Assembly: GCA_945643635.1 (NCBI GenBank)
Contig: CALZFC010000005.1
Span: 4,166,001-4,230,000 of the forward strand
From: Allodiplogaster sudhausi
Taxonomy: Eukaryota > Nematoda > Chromadorea > Rhabditida > Diplogasteridae
Length of the DNA: 64,000 nucleotides
Direction of reading: 5' to 3'
Under the pieces are notes generated by a model. That model was not told the DNA's origin, did no database searches, and saw only the letters and a list, made by a program, of their open reading frames with translations. A program made the position numbers and the translations under genes. Below, piece by piece: positions 1-12,500 of the stretch (positions within the stretch are counted from its first letter, which is position 1; each line of letters opens with the position of its first letter).

Positions 1-2592
1 CTCACAGTCTCAAATAAGAAGCAGAGTGTAACGGAGACGGCGGCAATAAGAACGAAGAAGAAACGGTCGACGAAAGTAGGCGGCTGCACCATTGTGAGCA
101 GAGCAGAGACAGGGTTCGCGGGCAGAAGGGAGATGGCAAGAGAGGCCAAGGCGGTCAGGGCGAGGACCACGCAGAGGGCAGGATTCGACAGCAGGCTCTC
201 GCGGAAGGGGGCACCCTGTACGATGAGAGAGTAGAGGGAGAGAGAAAGAGAGAGAGAGAGGGTAAGAAACCTTGCTGTAGATTACGGCGAGGATGACGTA
301 TTGGAAGCAGGAGACCAGAAAGACAGCCGTGGCCTGCTGGGAGGGGGTCGCGTCGTTCTCCGGGTCCTTTACGAAGGGAACGTACCTAAGTGAGGGAAAT
401 AGGCGGCAGAGATGAGAATAACAAGATGAGATGTCTTACCACGGAAACATTTTGACGATCATGAAAGTGAAGAACTGCGTGATGGCAATGATAACAAGGA
501 CGCCGCAAACGGAGATTATTGTCGGCAAACTTAGAAGGCGAGTGGGAGGAGAGCCGCGACTGAAGTGGAAGAAGAAAAGGAATTTGGAATCTCCGTCGCA
601 AGGCTATTCATGCCTTCACAGTGTATGGTTAGATTACCACGGCAGAAAGCAACTTGTTAAACTCAACCTTAGCTTCTGACGGGCGGGAGTGTTGCCAAAG
701 AAGAGGGCGACCAGAGTGATGAGGAAGAGGTCAATGTATAAGAACTGAACCCGCGAGATAGATCATGCAGTTAGTTAACAAGGAAAGAGAATGGACGAGC
801 CTGGAAGTCGCCCAGATTGGTGGAGATGGCATAGAGATGAAGACAGGAGATGAACTGAGTCAGAGAGTACGCAGCCATGTATTGGAACACTCCGAAGGAG
901 GTCACCAGAGCGGCCCGCCCCTCCGCCACCACCGAAATGACACACGAGATGTCTGCTGTGCTCGAGGTGAATGGGGCTGCGATCGACGCCTCCGCTTCAG
1001 ATAGAGAGATTCCAGCATGGGATGCCTGTCACAGAAAGAGAGAGAGAGAGAAAGAAAAAGAGAAATAGAGAGAAAGAGAGTGCGAGAAAGAGAGAAACCT
1101 TGAGAGCTGCGCAGTCGTTTGCGCCATCCCCGCACATGGCGACGGTGTAGTCGACCTCTTGAAGTTGATGGATTATCCCCTGCTTCTGGTCAGGAGACAT
1201 TCTAGCGAAGACTGCAGTGGTGCACACGAGAGGATGCAAGAGTTCGGGGTACTCACGCTGAATCACTGCGTACGTTGCACCTGAAGAGTAGTTACTAAGT
1301 CATCGCTCCCTGCCCTCTCATTTCAATCACTCATATCCTTTCTATCTATGCCTCTTTCTCTTACATCAATCTCTTCTCTCTCGATCTCCTCACATCCTAT
1401 AATTCAACAATTTTCTCCAACTATGAATCATGCTTGTACCTTACCAGAAATAATGAGCTGGTATGCACTGGTAGGTCGCTTGCTCAGTGTCTTTTCCAAG
1501 TCACCATTGGCAAAATAATTGGCCTTCTTATCCGGCTGAAAACAGACCGCTTTATACTTATGCCCAATTTCTCTTACAAAACATCAAGTTTTACAAGAAT
1601 ATCGTTAATGAATAATCATAAATGATGTCTAAATTACTGTTGAATAGATATCAGATGACCAATACCTGAGCGGGAGAGTGAAGTTGAAGCCTGAGCAGGG
1701 CCCTGGCTCCTGATTCCCCTTCGAGATGTTCGAGTGCATAGACATCCTTCTCTGGGGACAGAATTCCACATTCTCGTGCAACAGAAGCAGCAGTCAACAC
1801 GTTGTCTCCCGTGATCATGACACAGCGGATCTCTGCCCTGAATGAACTCTCCGTGATAACCATCAAATACAAAAGAGAGCGGGAAAAACTAACTTCATTA
1901 AATGTTCGATGACCGATTTTGTTTGTGGCTTGATCCGATTTTCCAGGATGACAACCCCCAAGAGCTCCATGTCCTTCTCCACCTCCAACCATTAGCTTTT
2001 AAAAGATTATGATGGGAGAAAATAAAAATGAAAAATGAATTTCCTTAACAATAAAAAAGGTGAGCAAGCAAAGAGTGTTCCCCTGCATGACAAATCACTG
2101 CATTGTTGTTCCAAATAATAGAAAGAAGGGACCTCGTCTCTGGGAACTCGATGCGCTCTGACGAAAGAGATGTCAAGGGAGACGCGGGCCAAGGCAATGA
2201 TCCGGAAGCCGTGCCTGGCATAGCTTCCCATCACTTCCTCGAAGTCGTCGGGGACAGTGGAGTCACGACACAACGAACGAATCTTCTCGGGCGAACCTGG
2301 GCAGGACAAAGAGGAGAAGCTGAATGAGAGGGGGAGAGATACCTTTAGAGTAAAGAATCATGTCGTGGCTGCTGTCTGCGTTCGGCGACTGCACAATCAC
2401 ACTCATTCGCTGCAGGTGAGAGCTAGAAGGAACCGAGGCATTCAGTAAAAGGGGAGAGGATGAGACACCTGAAGGGAAACTGCCGGACGATCGTGCATTC
2501 AGTCAGCTGCAGGCTGGCCGCCAGATCCGGTGGAGGGCGCACTTGTATCGGCTGCAGAGGATGAGCAAGAGAGAGGGACAGAGACAAAGAGA

Positions 2593-2632
<40 letters not shown>

Positions 2633-3267
2633 ATTGCTTTGAGAAGCTTGACATGAAGTAAGCAAGAAAACACTAACTTGTATAACGTCAAAAAGTTCAT
2701 CCTCGGGTGTCGCGGTTTCCTCCTCGGACTCGGAAAGGATCCACGAAGTCTTCTCCAGCAAGACAAGGTCCAAAGGATCCCCTGAAGAACCGAAATGTAT
2801 TTGATTGACGACTACCAAGATGTTGTTAACCCTGCAGTTTGCCTTCAATGTGAGTGACAGAATGACAAGAAGCCATAGCCTTGAGAAGGGGGCCATGCTC
2901 AAGTCTGTCCAGGGAAGACGACTCCGCTGCAAATAATGGCCTCCCTTCACCGGCTCTGCAACCGTTATGCACTCTCTAATTACACATTATTCGCCGAATC
3001 AAAATTATTCAATTACAAAATTATTCGATATAAAAGTAAACGAACGCTAGAAAGGATAGGGACGAAAAGTGAAAGAAAAAATAAAGAGATACCTGGGAGA
3101 CGCTGGCAGAACTGCTCTGGCAGCATGGAAGTCCAGTCCGTCTTCAGTCAGAGTACCCGTCTTGTCAAAGCATACCACATTCACTGCTCCGCATGTGTTG
3201 ATGGTCGAAGGAGAGATGCAGAATATTCCACGCTTTCTGAAAGATAGAAAGAGAAATAAATAGAGAA

Positions 3268-3317
<50 letters not shown>

Positions 3318-5377
3318 TGTTACCGTAATCTGAGTCCAGCCGAGATGGTGCCAACACTCATAGCGGCAGGGAGAGCGGGCGGGACGACGATGGTGACCAG
3401 GTCGAGTGCACGGATGATTATGCTGCGCAGACTGACGCCGTTCAAGGACATCACCACCACGGTGTACAGCAGGCCAACCACGGCGATGCACGCCAGGAAA
3501 CCCACGAACTCAACGAAGCCATCTCAATCCACCACTCTACACAATCAATCATCCTTGGTGGGAAGGCACTCTTTACGAAAGAAATAAGTACCAACGCCGA
3601 TGATAAAGCAAAAATTGGAATCGAGTTTATTACTTATTTGTTATACGTTCTCCTTTCCTAAGTTCATAGGCATGTTCTTACCTTGAACAAATCCTTCGTA
3701 AATCGAAAGTCGATCGGCTTTGGAAACATGATGGAACGAACCAATTGGCCCTTCAGAGTTGAGAACGCAGTGCGCAGAACAAGGGCCTGCAGAGAAAGTT
3801 CTCAGAGAATAAGACATTCAGAACAATATTACGATAGTTATACAATAGTAAATCCGGAAAGCAGAAACTTTGACTGGTTGGCCACGATAGAATCTCGTTT
3901 GTAGAAGCTGAGTTCCGCAGAAGACAATGTGCTTGGAGTGCCGTTGCATGTCCAAATAATCACCCATCTCTTCCTCGTTCACAGTCAGGGCCACCTAGCC
4001 AAAAAGGATCAGAGGAAGAAAGAAAGGAAGAAAAAGAGTGAAAGAGAGAGAGAGAGGGAGAGAGGGAGAGAGAGAGAGTGAAAGAGAGGAAAGGGTTGAG
4101 AGGAACCTTTGTAACCGGGACGCTCTCTCCGGTGAGCATAGACTCGGATACAATAACAGTGCCATTCATAAGGAGAGCATCACAGTGCAGAACACAGCCA
4201 TGGCGAGGCACCACCATCACATCTCCCGGCACCAATTCCTCTGAGTTCACCGATATAATCTGAAGGTCATCATGAGAAAAGAATAAGGATGGAAGAAAGA
4301 AAGATAATAGTACCTGCCCACCGTTGCGGATAACTTGAATGTTGTCAGAGGAGTGGACAATGGAGCGAAGCTTTTTCTCTTGAGACCTCGTCTGGTAGAT
4401 ATCCATTGCAATGGAAGAAACGGATATCACAACGATAACTGTTGCATAATAGATGTAGTCATCCACGTACCACAGGGCCACACTCAAAACTATATTTACA
4501 CCACTCTTTACGAAAAAAAACCATTTATTTTTTTAATGACTGACAAAAGGGAACCTGAATATCTGAAAGACGTAAAAGGGAGAGATGGCTTCACGGAAGA
4601 GAAGAACAATCAGGGACCGGAGTTGGACATCGATAAGATTCAGGCCGAAGGCAGCCCTCCTCCGGTCCACTTCCTCGCTGGACAAACCTCCCTCCCAGTC
4701 TGATTCGCTAGCCAGCGGCCCCAGAAGCATCTCAAATTAACGGTTCACATAAGCAGACAATAACCCCTTCAGGCTACACAGCGAAAGAAAAAAATGTATG
4801 CTGACAGAGGAGGAGATGTCAGCGGGGAGGATGAAGGCGGCCCGCTCCTCGAACCAGATGTAGATGACCTTACGGAAGGAGAAGAGGCGGAGACTTGGAA
4901 GGGAACGGAAGGATCCATCAGGGGCGGGCAAGGAGAAGCCTCCTGCTCTGCTCTCTTCCCGCACTCTTCGCACTGACTTCACGTTGTTGTCGTCGCTGCA
5001 ACAATTTCGGCATGTTCCCAATATCATCAACGCATCGAAAGGACATTAAACTGCGACTTTGTTGGAATTTACTTATATCTCATAATTATTGCAATCCGTC
5101 AGAATTGTCAATTACTAAATGTACTGCAATGGAAAATGACAACTGTGCTCCCATATCGGATGATGCCATCCTAAATATGAAATCCGATTGTTGTATCAGA
5201 ATAACATTGCGTCTCGATTTAGAGCTACCACTCTACCACTCTAGCAATTGTTTACTGGCACACATTCCTTTTACAGCACTATGAACGTGCTACTCGTTAT
5301 TCCATTTAAACGTGAAAATCAGGGATGGTACTGATCCGTTATAAATCACGTCAGATGAACGGAAAAAAGGAGAAACC

Positions 5378-5461
<84 letters not shown>

Positions 5462-5980
5462 CGATAGGAATATGAGAGAACATGAGACCAATGGTCGTTG
5501 GAAGAAGCATTTTCTTATCAGAAGGGACCAATGGTGCCAAAAATTCGAACTCTTAAATGCGATAAAGATGCTTCTATCCAATGCAGAAAACCATCTAATC
5601 CGAGAACCAATGAGCAATGCAGTCCACTAAATTCGAGAAATATCTGATACTTGTGCTTTGACTGCAAAGTGATTAACGAGCCACTAACTGTAAGGAAAAA
5701 AATAGAAAAATATTTCCAATGAGCCAAATGAATTGAAAATGAAGCAAAGGACTGACATGATGAGGATGTAGTCAGCGTCGGCGAGAGAAGAAGCAGAGGC
5801 CGTGAAGAGGAGCAGCCATTCGGGCTTCCAGTAGATGAGAAGACGAGGGATGCCAAGGAGAAGAACGCAGAGCAACCAGTAGAGAAGGGTGCGTGGAAGA
5901 AGAGAGCGGTAGCCGAAGACATGCAGGGACTCATCCCCTGATGCGACCCGAGCGTAGTGGTCCACTGGGGGCCCTCCCAT
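1..5980 (-). CDS. P5B-type ATPase (ATP13A2/ATP13A3 family), multi-exon, 3' end beyond window
   Basis: Known members are endolysosomal P-type pumps; ATP13A2 exports polyamines, and C. elegans has catp-5/6/7. Exons read on the minus strand: 5757-5980 (start Met 5980, membrane hairpin, [16 protein letters not shown]), about 4808-5050, 4556-4735, 4315-4483 (M1-M2), about 4100-4262 with TGES, 3855-4000 ([12 protein letters not shown]), 3683-3790 (GQLVRSI), 3323-3510 with the P5B-typical PPALP in M4, 3092-3240 with the phosphorylation motif DKTGT, 2780-2940, 2683-2782 (GDPLDL), 2462-2550, 2350-2425, 2130-2300, 1894-1985, 1670-1838 (MITGDN), 1449-1575, 1099-1265 (GDGANDC), then membrane exons at 805-1024, 680-750, 433-550, 270-387 and 1-228. 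PPALP and the N-terminal hairpin separate P5B from P5A and other P-type ATPases. The frame at the start of exon 2 (about 5050-4930) is unresolved. Introns are GA-rich on the plus strand. The C-terminus is missing. Confidence 0.93.
5046..5756 (-). other. First intron of the P5B ATPase gene with GA microsatellite
   Basis: No coding similarity is visible. The stretch holds two long GA runs at about 5382-5412 and 5420-5450 and is otherwise AT-rich. It lies between the exon ending the N-terminal membrane hairpin and the next exon, whose likely acceptor is a CGCAG near 5051. Confidence 0.6.
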
Positions 5981-6385
5981 CCACCCTCAGCTGGCTGGCC
6001 CTCTCCGCACCTGCTCACTATACCCAACTGAAACACTCATCTTTTCTTCTCCAGACGAGTAATCAACACTCTACACATCCACAAAAACATGTTGTTGATT
6101 CCATTTTTTTTTGGAATTAAAGGAGAAAGAGGATCAGTAGCCGGAAAATATGTGCTAAAACCGCAAACTGTAAATATGTAGTAGTCTTTTTTTGAAGGAT
6201 TTGTGAAGTTGGAAAACGCAGATGAATGATAATAAGAAAGGTCTTACTGTGAATATGAAACAGAATCAGTCTGCTATGAATGCTTAAAGGAAAAAAGCAT
6301 GACGCACAGCATGAAAAAAGGCAAGCAGAAAAATTAATGTGAATAACAACGACCGAAGGGAGGAGCAATTATAAGATTCCACTGA

Positions 6386-6430
<45 letters not shown>

Positions 6431-7380
6431 GAAGAGGGAGAGGAGAGAATAAGTAACGAGAATAAGGGAAGAGAAAGCGCCTATAGTGCTGGCATTTGCA
6501 ACGGTGAAGGAAAAGGCAGCGGCAGGGCGGTCGGGAAGAGAGAAAGAGATGGGACGCGCCTGCAGTCTGCTGCACACAACGTGAGGGGCGGGCCGTGGAA
6601 GGAAGAGGGGACGAGAGAGCACTAACAACTGAACAATCTATGCCACGAGTCCATGCATTGCAGAGAAGGACGAGTGTGGGTAGACCAGTTAAGAGCATAA
6701 CAGTCACAGCAAAAACACTCGGATTTTGAGGGTATCTGTGAAATTGGATGAGCAAATGACAAACGAAGCGAGGAGAAACAGAAAGGGAAAATATCAGTGC
6801 GCGCTAGAGAGAAAGAGAGAAAGAGAGAAAAAGAGAGAGCGTGGGAAATGCACTCTAATAGGCCAATCTGTCAGCAAAGGACACCCCAACAGACTGACAG
6901 GATGTGTCGCTATTGCCCTTGTAATTCAAAGTGTATCCAAGATCTAGATCGCTCGCATATTCTTCATATCTGCCTCAAACAATAAAGCTTACGAAACTAT
7001 CACTGAACGAGGTCAACGATCAATTAAATCGTCTGTGAAAACCACCACAAGTTATCAAAGCCGCTCTGCAATAAGAAAACTCCCAACACCAGCTCAAAAT
7101 GCTCTGTAAGGCCAAGGGAAAAAGCGTTTCTTTAATAGAGATAACCGATGCGTGGTCGAAGTGACAGTTCAGCAAGGCCAGAGAGTAGAGCAAACAACAT
7201 TCATTCATCTCACAGATATTTATCATCACAATTATTCTACCACTTTAAATAAAGACAGATACGGAAAATATTTATTAAACCAGTCAAAGCAATTACACGA
7301 AACATTCATGACCTTCATAATATTCATAAGGACGCAAATCTAAGCTTAGAAAAAATAACAAATACGCGGACAACAAATAG
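5981..7380. other. Stretch upstream of the P5B ATPase gene, no recognised gene
   Basis: Short open frames exist on the minus strand (for example 6369-6755), but they have no recognisable domain and run into the GA microsatellite at 6384-6427. Part may be promoter or 5' UTR of the ATPase gene; part may be 3' exons or UTR of the zinc-finger gene. I see nothing I can call. Confidence 0.4.
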
Positions 7381-7389
7381 TCTTACTTG

Positions 7390-8817
7390 TCCTGCATTTC
7401 CACTCCGCCTTTGAAATTTCGATTCGGAGTGCGCGGTGGGAGACCCTGAATTTTCATCTGATTCTTTTCATTATGAATATTAAAAAGAAGCTTCATAATG
7501 AGTATAGAAACGGATGTGTGAACGACAATGTTGCCAGTTGCTTCCATCGAGCTAACCGGAGGAGGACATTTAGGAGGAATATTCTGAGTAGAATCCTGAG
7601 CGCTGCGACGAGAGGGGACTTCAGCTATAAGGAAATTGTGTTCACAAAATCATTGTATATGAGAAGCACCAGAAATGAACATGAAAAGAAGTGTAAAAGC
7701 GCACCCTTCCTCTGATCCTCGCCAATGCATGGTCTCTGCTGCCCTTCCTTGACATTTCCGGACGCTCAACACAAAAGGAATAATTTATAAATATAATGGC
7801 AGGTGCAAGGAAATCCTCTGCACCCTCCGCTCCATTCTTGGTCGCGCATCCAAGAAGAGATCGCGGGCCGTTACTCGCTTGAGCAACAAGAGCTGCTGGT
7901 CGTGCGAATGCCGGGGGAGGAACTGGCGTAACGAACGCCTCTGTCCTGAAAGAACCTAACTTTAAATATTTTCATAAATCAGAAGCCGTCTAAGAATTTA
8001 AACGCGGCGTTAAAACTTCGCGGTAGAATATAAGCCTTTTTACATACGAAAAACTAGAGACGTCAATAAGAAAAAAACCTGTAATTCAGCTGAGTACCAG
8101 CGCAAGGAGGCGTCGCTAAAGCTGTAATAATTTTTGCATCATAAAGAAAAAGACCGCATAAAATTAAAGCACGGAAAACGAACCTTCGTAGGAATCATCA
8201 GTGACCTCTTCCTTGATCATAGTGTTCTGCGCCAGTGGCGCGTTAGTTGGCACCATGAAGTCAAAGACCACGGGCTGTTCAGCCAAAGCTGCAAGTTATA
8301 AAAATCTAAAAGAATTACAGCGATATAAAAGAATATAACTTACGCTTCCGTTGTTCAGATTGTCTCAGAAACTTAATAACAGCAGAGTTCATGGCATTGT
8401 GGTAATAAATATCCCTAGTAGTCGGTGACTTCGTCAACACTTCGGCATTCTGTAGTACAACTAGATTAAACAAATCATTAATGTGACAGGCAAACTTTGC
8501 AGGTCTTGATGTGGAAGAGAATCGGCAGTGAAGAGTAAAATTTCTCTGCACAAACGCTGCATGCATACTGGTGAAATTTGTCTAAAAGTGCAGGTAAAGA
8601 AGCCGTTCGAATCTCAAACGTTCAGTAACAGGTGAAAAGCTTGTGCCAAAACCACTGAGGTAAAACAAAAAATATTTAAGAAGCGAGACAAACTCAGGTG
8701 CTGCTTTGCATAGTGTTCTTGGAATTTGTGCAGCTGAAGAAATTCCTCCACTTGCTGAACGGAATCGTTCTTGGCAGTGCAAAGAGGACAGGGCAGAGGG
8801 CGCGGGAAATCACACAT
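7390..8817 (-). CDS. Putative zinc-finger protein, multi-exon, partly resolved
   Basis: Function unknown. The first recognised exon starts at Met 8817, directly after an acceptor-like TTCCCAG, and encodes CPLCTAKNDSVQQVEEFLQL followed by H-x4-H, a C2H2-like finger. After a short intron comes CSVCAEKFYSSLPILFHIK-T-C (about 8495-8585), a second C2HC finger. A third exon (about 8345-8455) holds NAMNSAVIKFLRQSE and ends at a strong GTAAGT donor. A fourth (about 8180-8290) is acidic near its end (KEEVTDDSYEG). Downstream, Pro/Ala-rich (7790-7945) and Ser/Pro-rich (7390-7640) open stretches look like 3' exons, but frame choice is uncertain for the 7.8-kb exon. Head-to-head with the tuberin gene, about 700 bp apart. 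The paired fingers suggest nucleic-acid or protein binding; this is inference. Confidence 0.5.
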
Positions 8818-8820
8818 CTG

Positions 8821-9518
8821 GGAATGGTGGAGTTCCTAATGGCCGGGATCTATAAGGAATGACAGGGCAGTAAAGGGTCGTCGCAGAATTTCCAAAATCA
8901 AGTCGTCTCTCAGTTTTTTATTCAGGGTTTGAATACGAGAATCTCGAGAAATGCCAAAACAGCGGAAAAATCGAATCATGTCTGTTTTATTTTAATTCTC
9001 GATCGGGATGGAATTATTTAAATTACGGACCTCACTAAAATGCAACGATGGATCCCGCTTCGAAATATCTATCGTATTGCTATGCACGCTTTTAGAGCTA
9101 TTTCATCTACAGCAGATTTCTTAATGCTCAAAAATATTGTATTGTATTATATAACTCATGTCCCTCTCAAACAGGCTCTTGGGCAATGTCAGTATTGAAT
9201 CGCCTACTATCAGAATTTCTTTTACTTTTTTTTTTTGTAGTAACGACACTTCAGAACACCCTCTCTACGAAGTTTTTGAATGTGTCTTGTTAGCTACAGA
9301 TTTTAAAATTGCTAAATTTGGCTCCAAAACTACTCGTGTGACCTGACATACATGGCATGACCTAACAGATAGACAGTATTCCCAGGAATACCCAGTCGGA
9401 AATCAAAGCTTTTAGTTAACTGAGCAATTCAATGTAGTTTTCAATTATTGTGCATGTATGGGTTTAAAATGTTGCTAATTGATGTTTAATGATGCTTACA
9501 CCGTTTGGTATTTCCAGA
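8821..9518. other. Divergent intergenic region between zinc-finger gene and TSC2
   Basis: AT-rich, with no coding similarity. It lies between two divergently transcribed genes and so probably contains both promoters. A TTTCCAG acceptor-like site stands immediately before the TSC2 start codon (9511-9518), so a spliced or trans-spliced leader is possible. Confidence 0.5.
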
Positions 9519-12500
9519 ATGAGTACAAGAGGTTCCGGTATTGCTCTGGGAAGCCAAGGGTCCAGCAGAGAAAATGCCGCCCCGAACGCAGGTTTATGTT
9601 GTTGTCATTATTGTATGATCCTATTTGGAAATGCACTTGATTGATAGTTCTTCAAACGGGCATTGGTTTCCGTTTTGAGATGTTGGAACACCACCGCCAT
9701 CTGCTCCTTCCACACTTCCTCAGCCCTCTTCACCTGTCAGAAGGCCCGGCATCATGAACGCGTTTACTCGCAACTTCTTCAGCACGAATCGGACAGACCG
9801 ATCAGAGGTAACCATTTACTTTTCTGCTTAAACGAGTGCACTTCTTTCCTCTTTGCAGAGAGGCACGGTCGACTATGTTACTAATGAAGGATCAATCAAG
9901 AAGGAGGCTTGGACACTAATGAGTAAAGGGAATGCCAACAAAACGCGTGTTCGGACGCTTAGGAATATTCAAGATGTCAGTTCTCATTTTGGTTATATTT
10001 TCAACCGTTTACTTAAAAAGAAGAAACATGAGATTCAATCTTAACGCTTCTTACTTTGCACCCAGATGTATACGTAGATTGTGCACGCGATACTAAATGT
10101 ATTAGCTATGACCCAACACGTGTTCATTTACAATTTCAGCTTTCTAATAGACTTCTCCTTTGAATCCCTTCACCCCAAAATGGAGTGTTGTGTGTCTTTG
10201 TGTTGTGAATGGAGTGTCGAATTGTCAGAGTGGTCTCTCGGAATCCTTACTGGTGGCTTCCTTGTCTTCCATGGCCACAGTCCAACCGCCACCGGCCACT
10301 CGCTCCGTCAAGAGAACTTTCAATCGCCTCTTCGATGGCTTCAAGGGTGTGAGTGAATCGCAGCGGCGGCAGTTAACTCTTGCTTCTAGCCACACCTTTG
10401 TGCACTGGTTTTCCCTTGCATCCCTCGCCAGCACCTCGCACTCTCTATTTCTCTCTCTCTCACTCTCTATTTCTCTATCTCTCCCTACCTTCTATGGTTG
10501 AGGTTATGCGTCGCCGTAGTCTGCAAGTTTCCACTCTGGAAGGTGTCTGGCACGAGACCAACGATATGTTGGCCGAGCCAGAAACTCGCGATCCCACTCT
10601 ACAAGTGCTGATTGAGTTGACGGAAACTCAAAAATTCCTGGGACTCGCTCTTCGCCATACTTTCTTTGAGGTTGAATTTTCATCTCATTTGGAATTTACG
10701 TGTTGCACTTTCTATTTTCTAGAAAATTCGCGAGCTTGGATGCGAAGAAAAGACGTTGAGATGGCTTGGCGCACTCTCAGAAGACGGAAAAAATCTAAAC
10801 GGCTTTGAAAAGGTTTCGTTCATCATTTTTTGGAGATTGTTTATTTTTTTGAAAAGTTATTCAATAGGATGAAAAAAAATTATAAATATATAGGCTATGG
10901 ACTTTGTGATGGCTGACTGGGTGGAGAAGACGCTGGCAACGAAGTCAAAAGATGGAGAAGAGGGAGACGGACAGAGACTACAGGAACAACTTCATGCACT
11001 CGCTGATAAGGTCATCCTCATGACCCAGCAGCTTTTCATCCACAACTCCGCTTTCATCAGCGAGGCCAGTCGGGTCAAAATGGTCAGTGAGATTGTTTCT
11101 CCTTTCTAGCAGTTCCCGTTGTGTTTGTTAAGGTGCACGCAGTGTGTTTGTCCTGCGCCGGTGGCTGCCATTCTAAAGAACTCGGTTTGAAGTGCCTCGA
11201 GCTCCTTCTGTACGTATTGAAATACAGGTTGGTTAGCTGACTCAATGAATTTCTTGCCAACTTCAAAGGCACGTTTTAGTGACCTTCCCCGCTCTCAACT
11301 TGAGTTCGTCATTACGACACTCTGTTCTCTTTTACTTGTCGATGAGTATAAGAAAGAGTCGTGGAATGTCACTCGGAGTTTGTTGACTTCTCAACTCGGC
11401 CACCGAACTCGCAAAATTCTCCTTAGCATGCTCGAGCAGTCTTCCGAGTTGCTAAGCAGTTGTAATCCTCAGGTTCGTTCATTTTCTTTGTATATTCCTT
11501 TTTGGCACTTCTGCGGGAAGCTGACATCTCCCACCAGCTGATCATTCATTGCCCTCTCTCACTACCTTCTTCTATTTTCTTGTTCTGTCGCTACATTGCA
11601 GTCCTCTATATTCTTCCTAACTTTGCAGTATTCCTCTGCATTTTCCAATCCTTACTTCTCCTGGAAAAGTTCCTTTCTTATGGAGACAAGATCTGTAACA
11701 ATGAACAATATCCTTTTCAGGTGTTGAAGACTTTGAGAGGCGCCGTCTTCTGTCTTGCACAAGCAACATGGGGAACAGATGTGAGCGTATCAGTTGAACT
11801 TTTTAATTAACGGAGATTTCCGTGGCGCAATTAGTATATGTTTTTGTTTCTTATTATTAATATATGTTTTATTTTTATGGATCAATTCATGGCCATAATT
11901 CTAGAAAGTTTAAGTACATTTTCTCTATTTGTTGAAACAGGAAAAAAACACGTACGCAGAATGAAAGACATCTAAATACGGTATAGAATTTGTTGCGGTA
12001 TGTGTAAGTGTTGTGTTATTAGCATACGCTATACACAGTTTATACATACATCTAAAGGCTACATCTCTCTCTCTATCTATCCAGTAGCCTCCCCCGCCTC
12101 TCACTCATTAATTGGCCACGCCCACTATGTATGGCCATGTTGTTATAAATACGCCCGATGTAGGGTGCGGCATTTGTCGACCTCGCTATCCATTGTCGCT
12201 AACAACGTTCTACAGTTCTCTCAGCTAATAAAGCTTCTACATCTTCTCCGGCGTCTTCCGCAGTCTAAGAAGGTCTTCTCCGGCTGAACGCGAGTGCGTG
12301 GTCGAAGACTTCACAGTGTTCGATCTGTGAAGTGGTTGGCGCTTGTGCGCAACCTGGTCGACGCTTGTGCGTGACCTCTTACTAGGGCCACCGGAAGGTG
12401 CTCTATTGCCCGACGCTTGTGCGTGGGTTGTAGAGGTGTCCCGGCAAGGGTGCTCTATTGCCCGACGCGTGTGCGTAGGCATCAGAGGTGACCCGGCTGA

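Noticed and set aside
6369..6755. 128-codon minus-strand frame upstream of the P5B ATPase
   Set aside because: Ends in a CT-repeat translation and has no recognisable domain.
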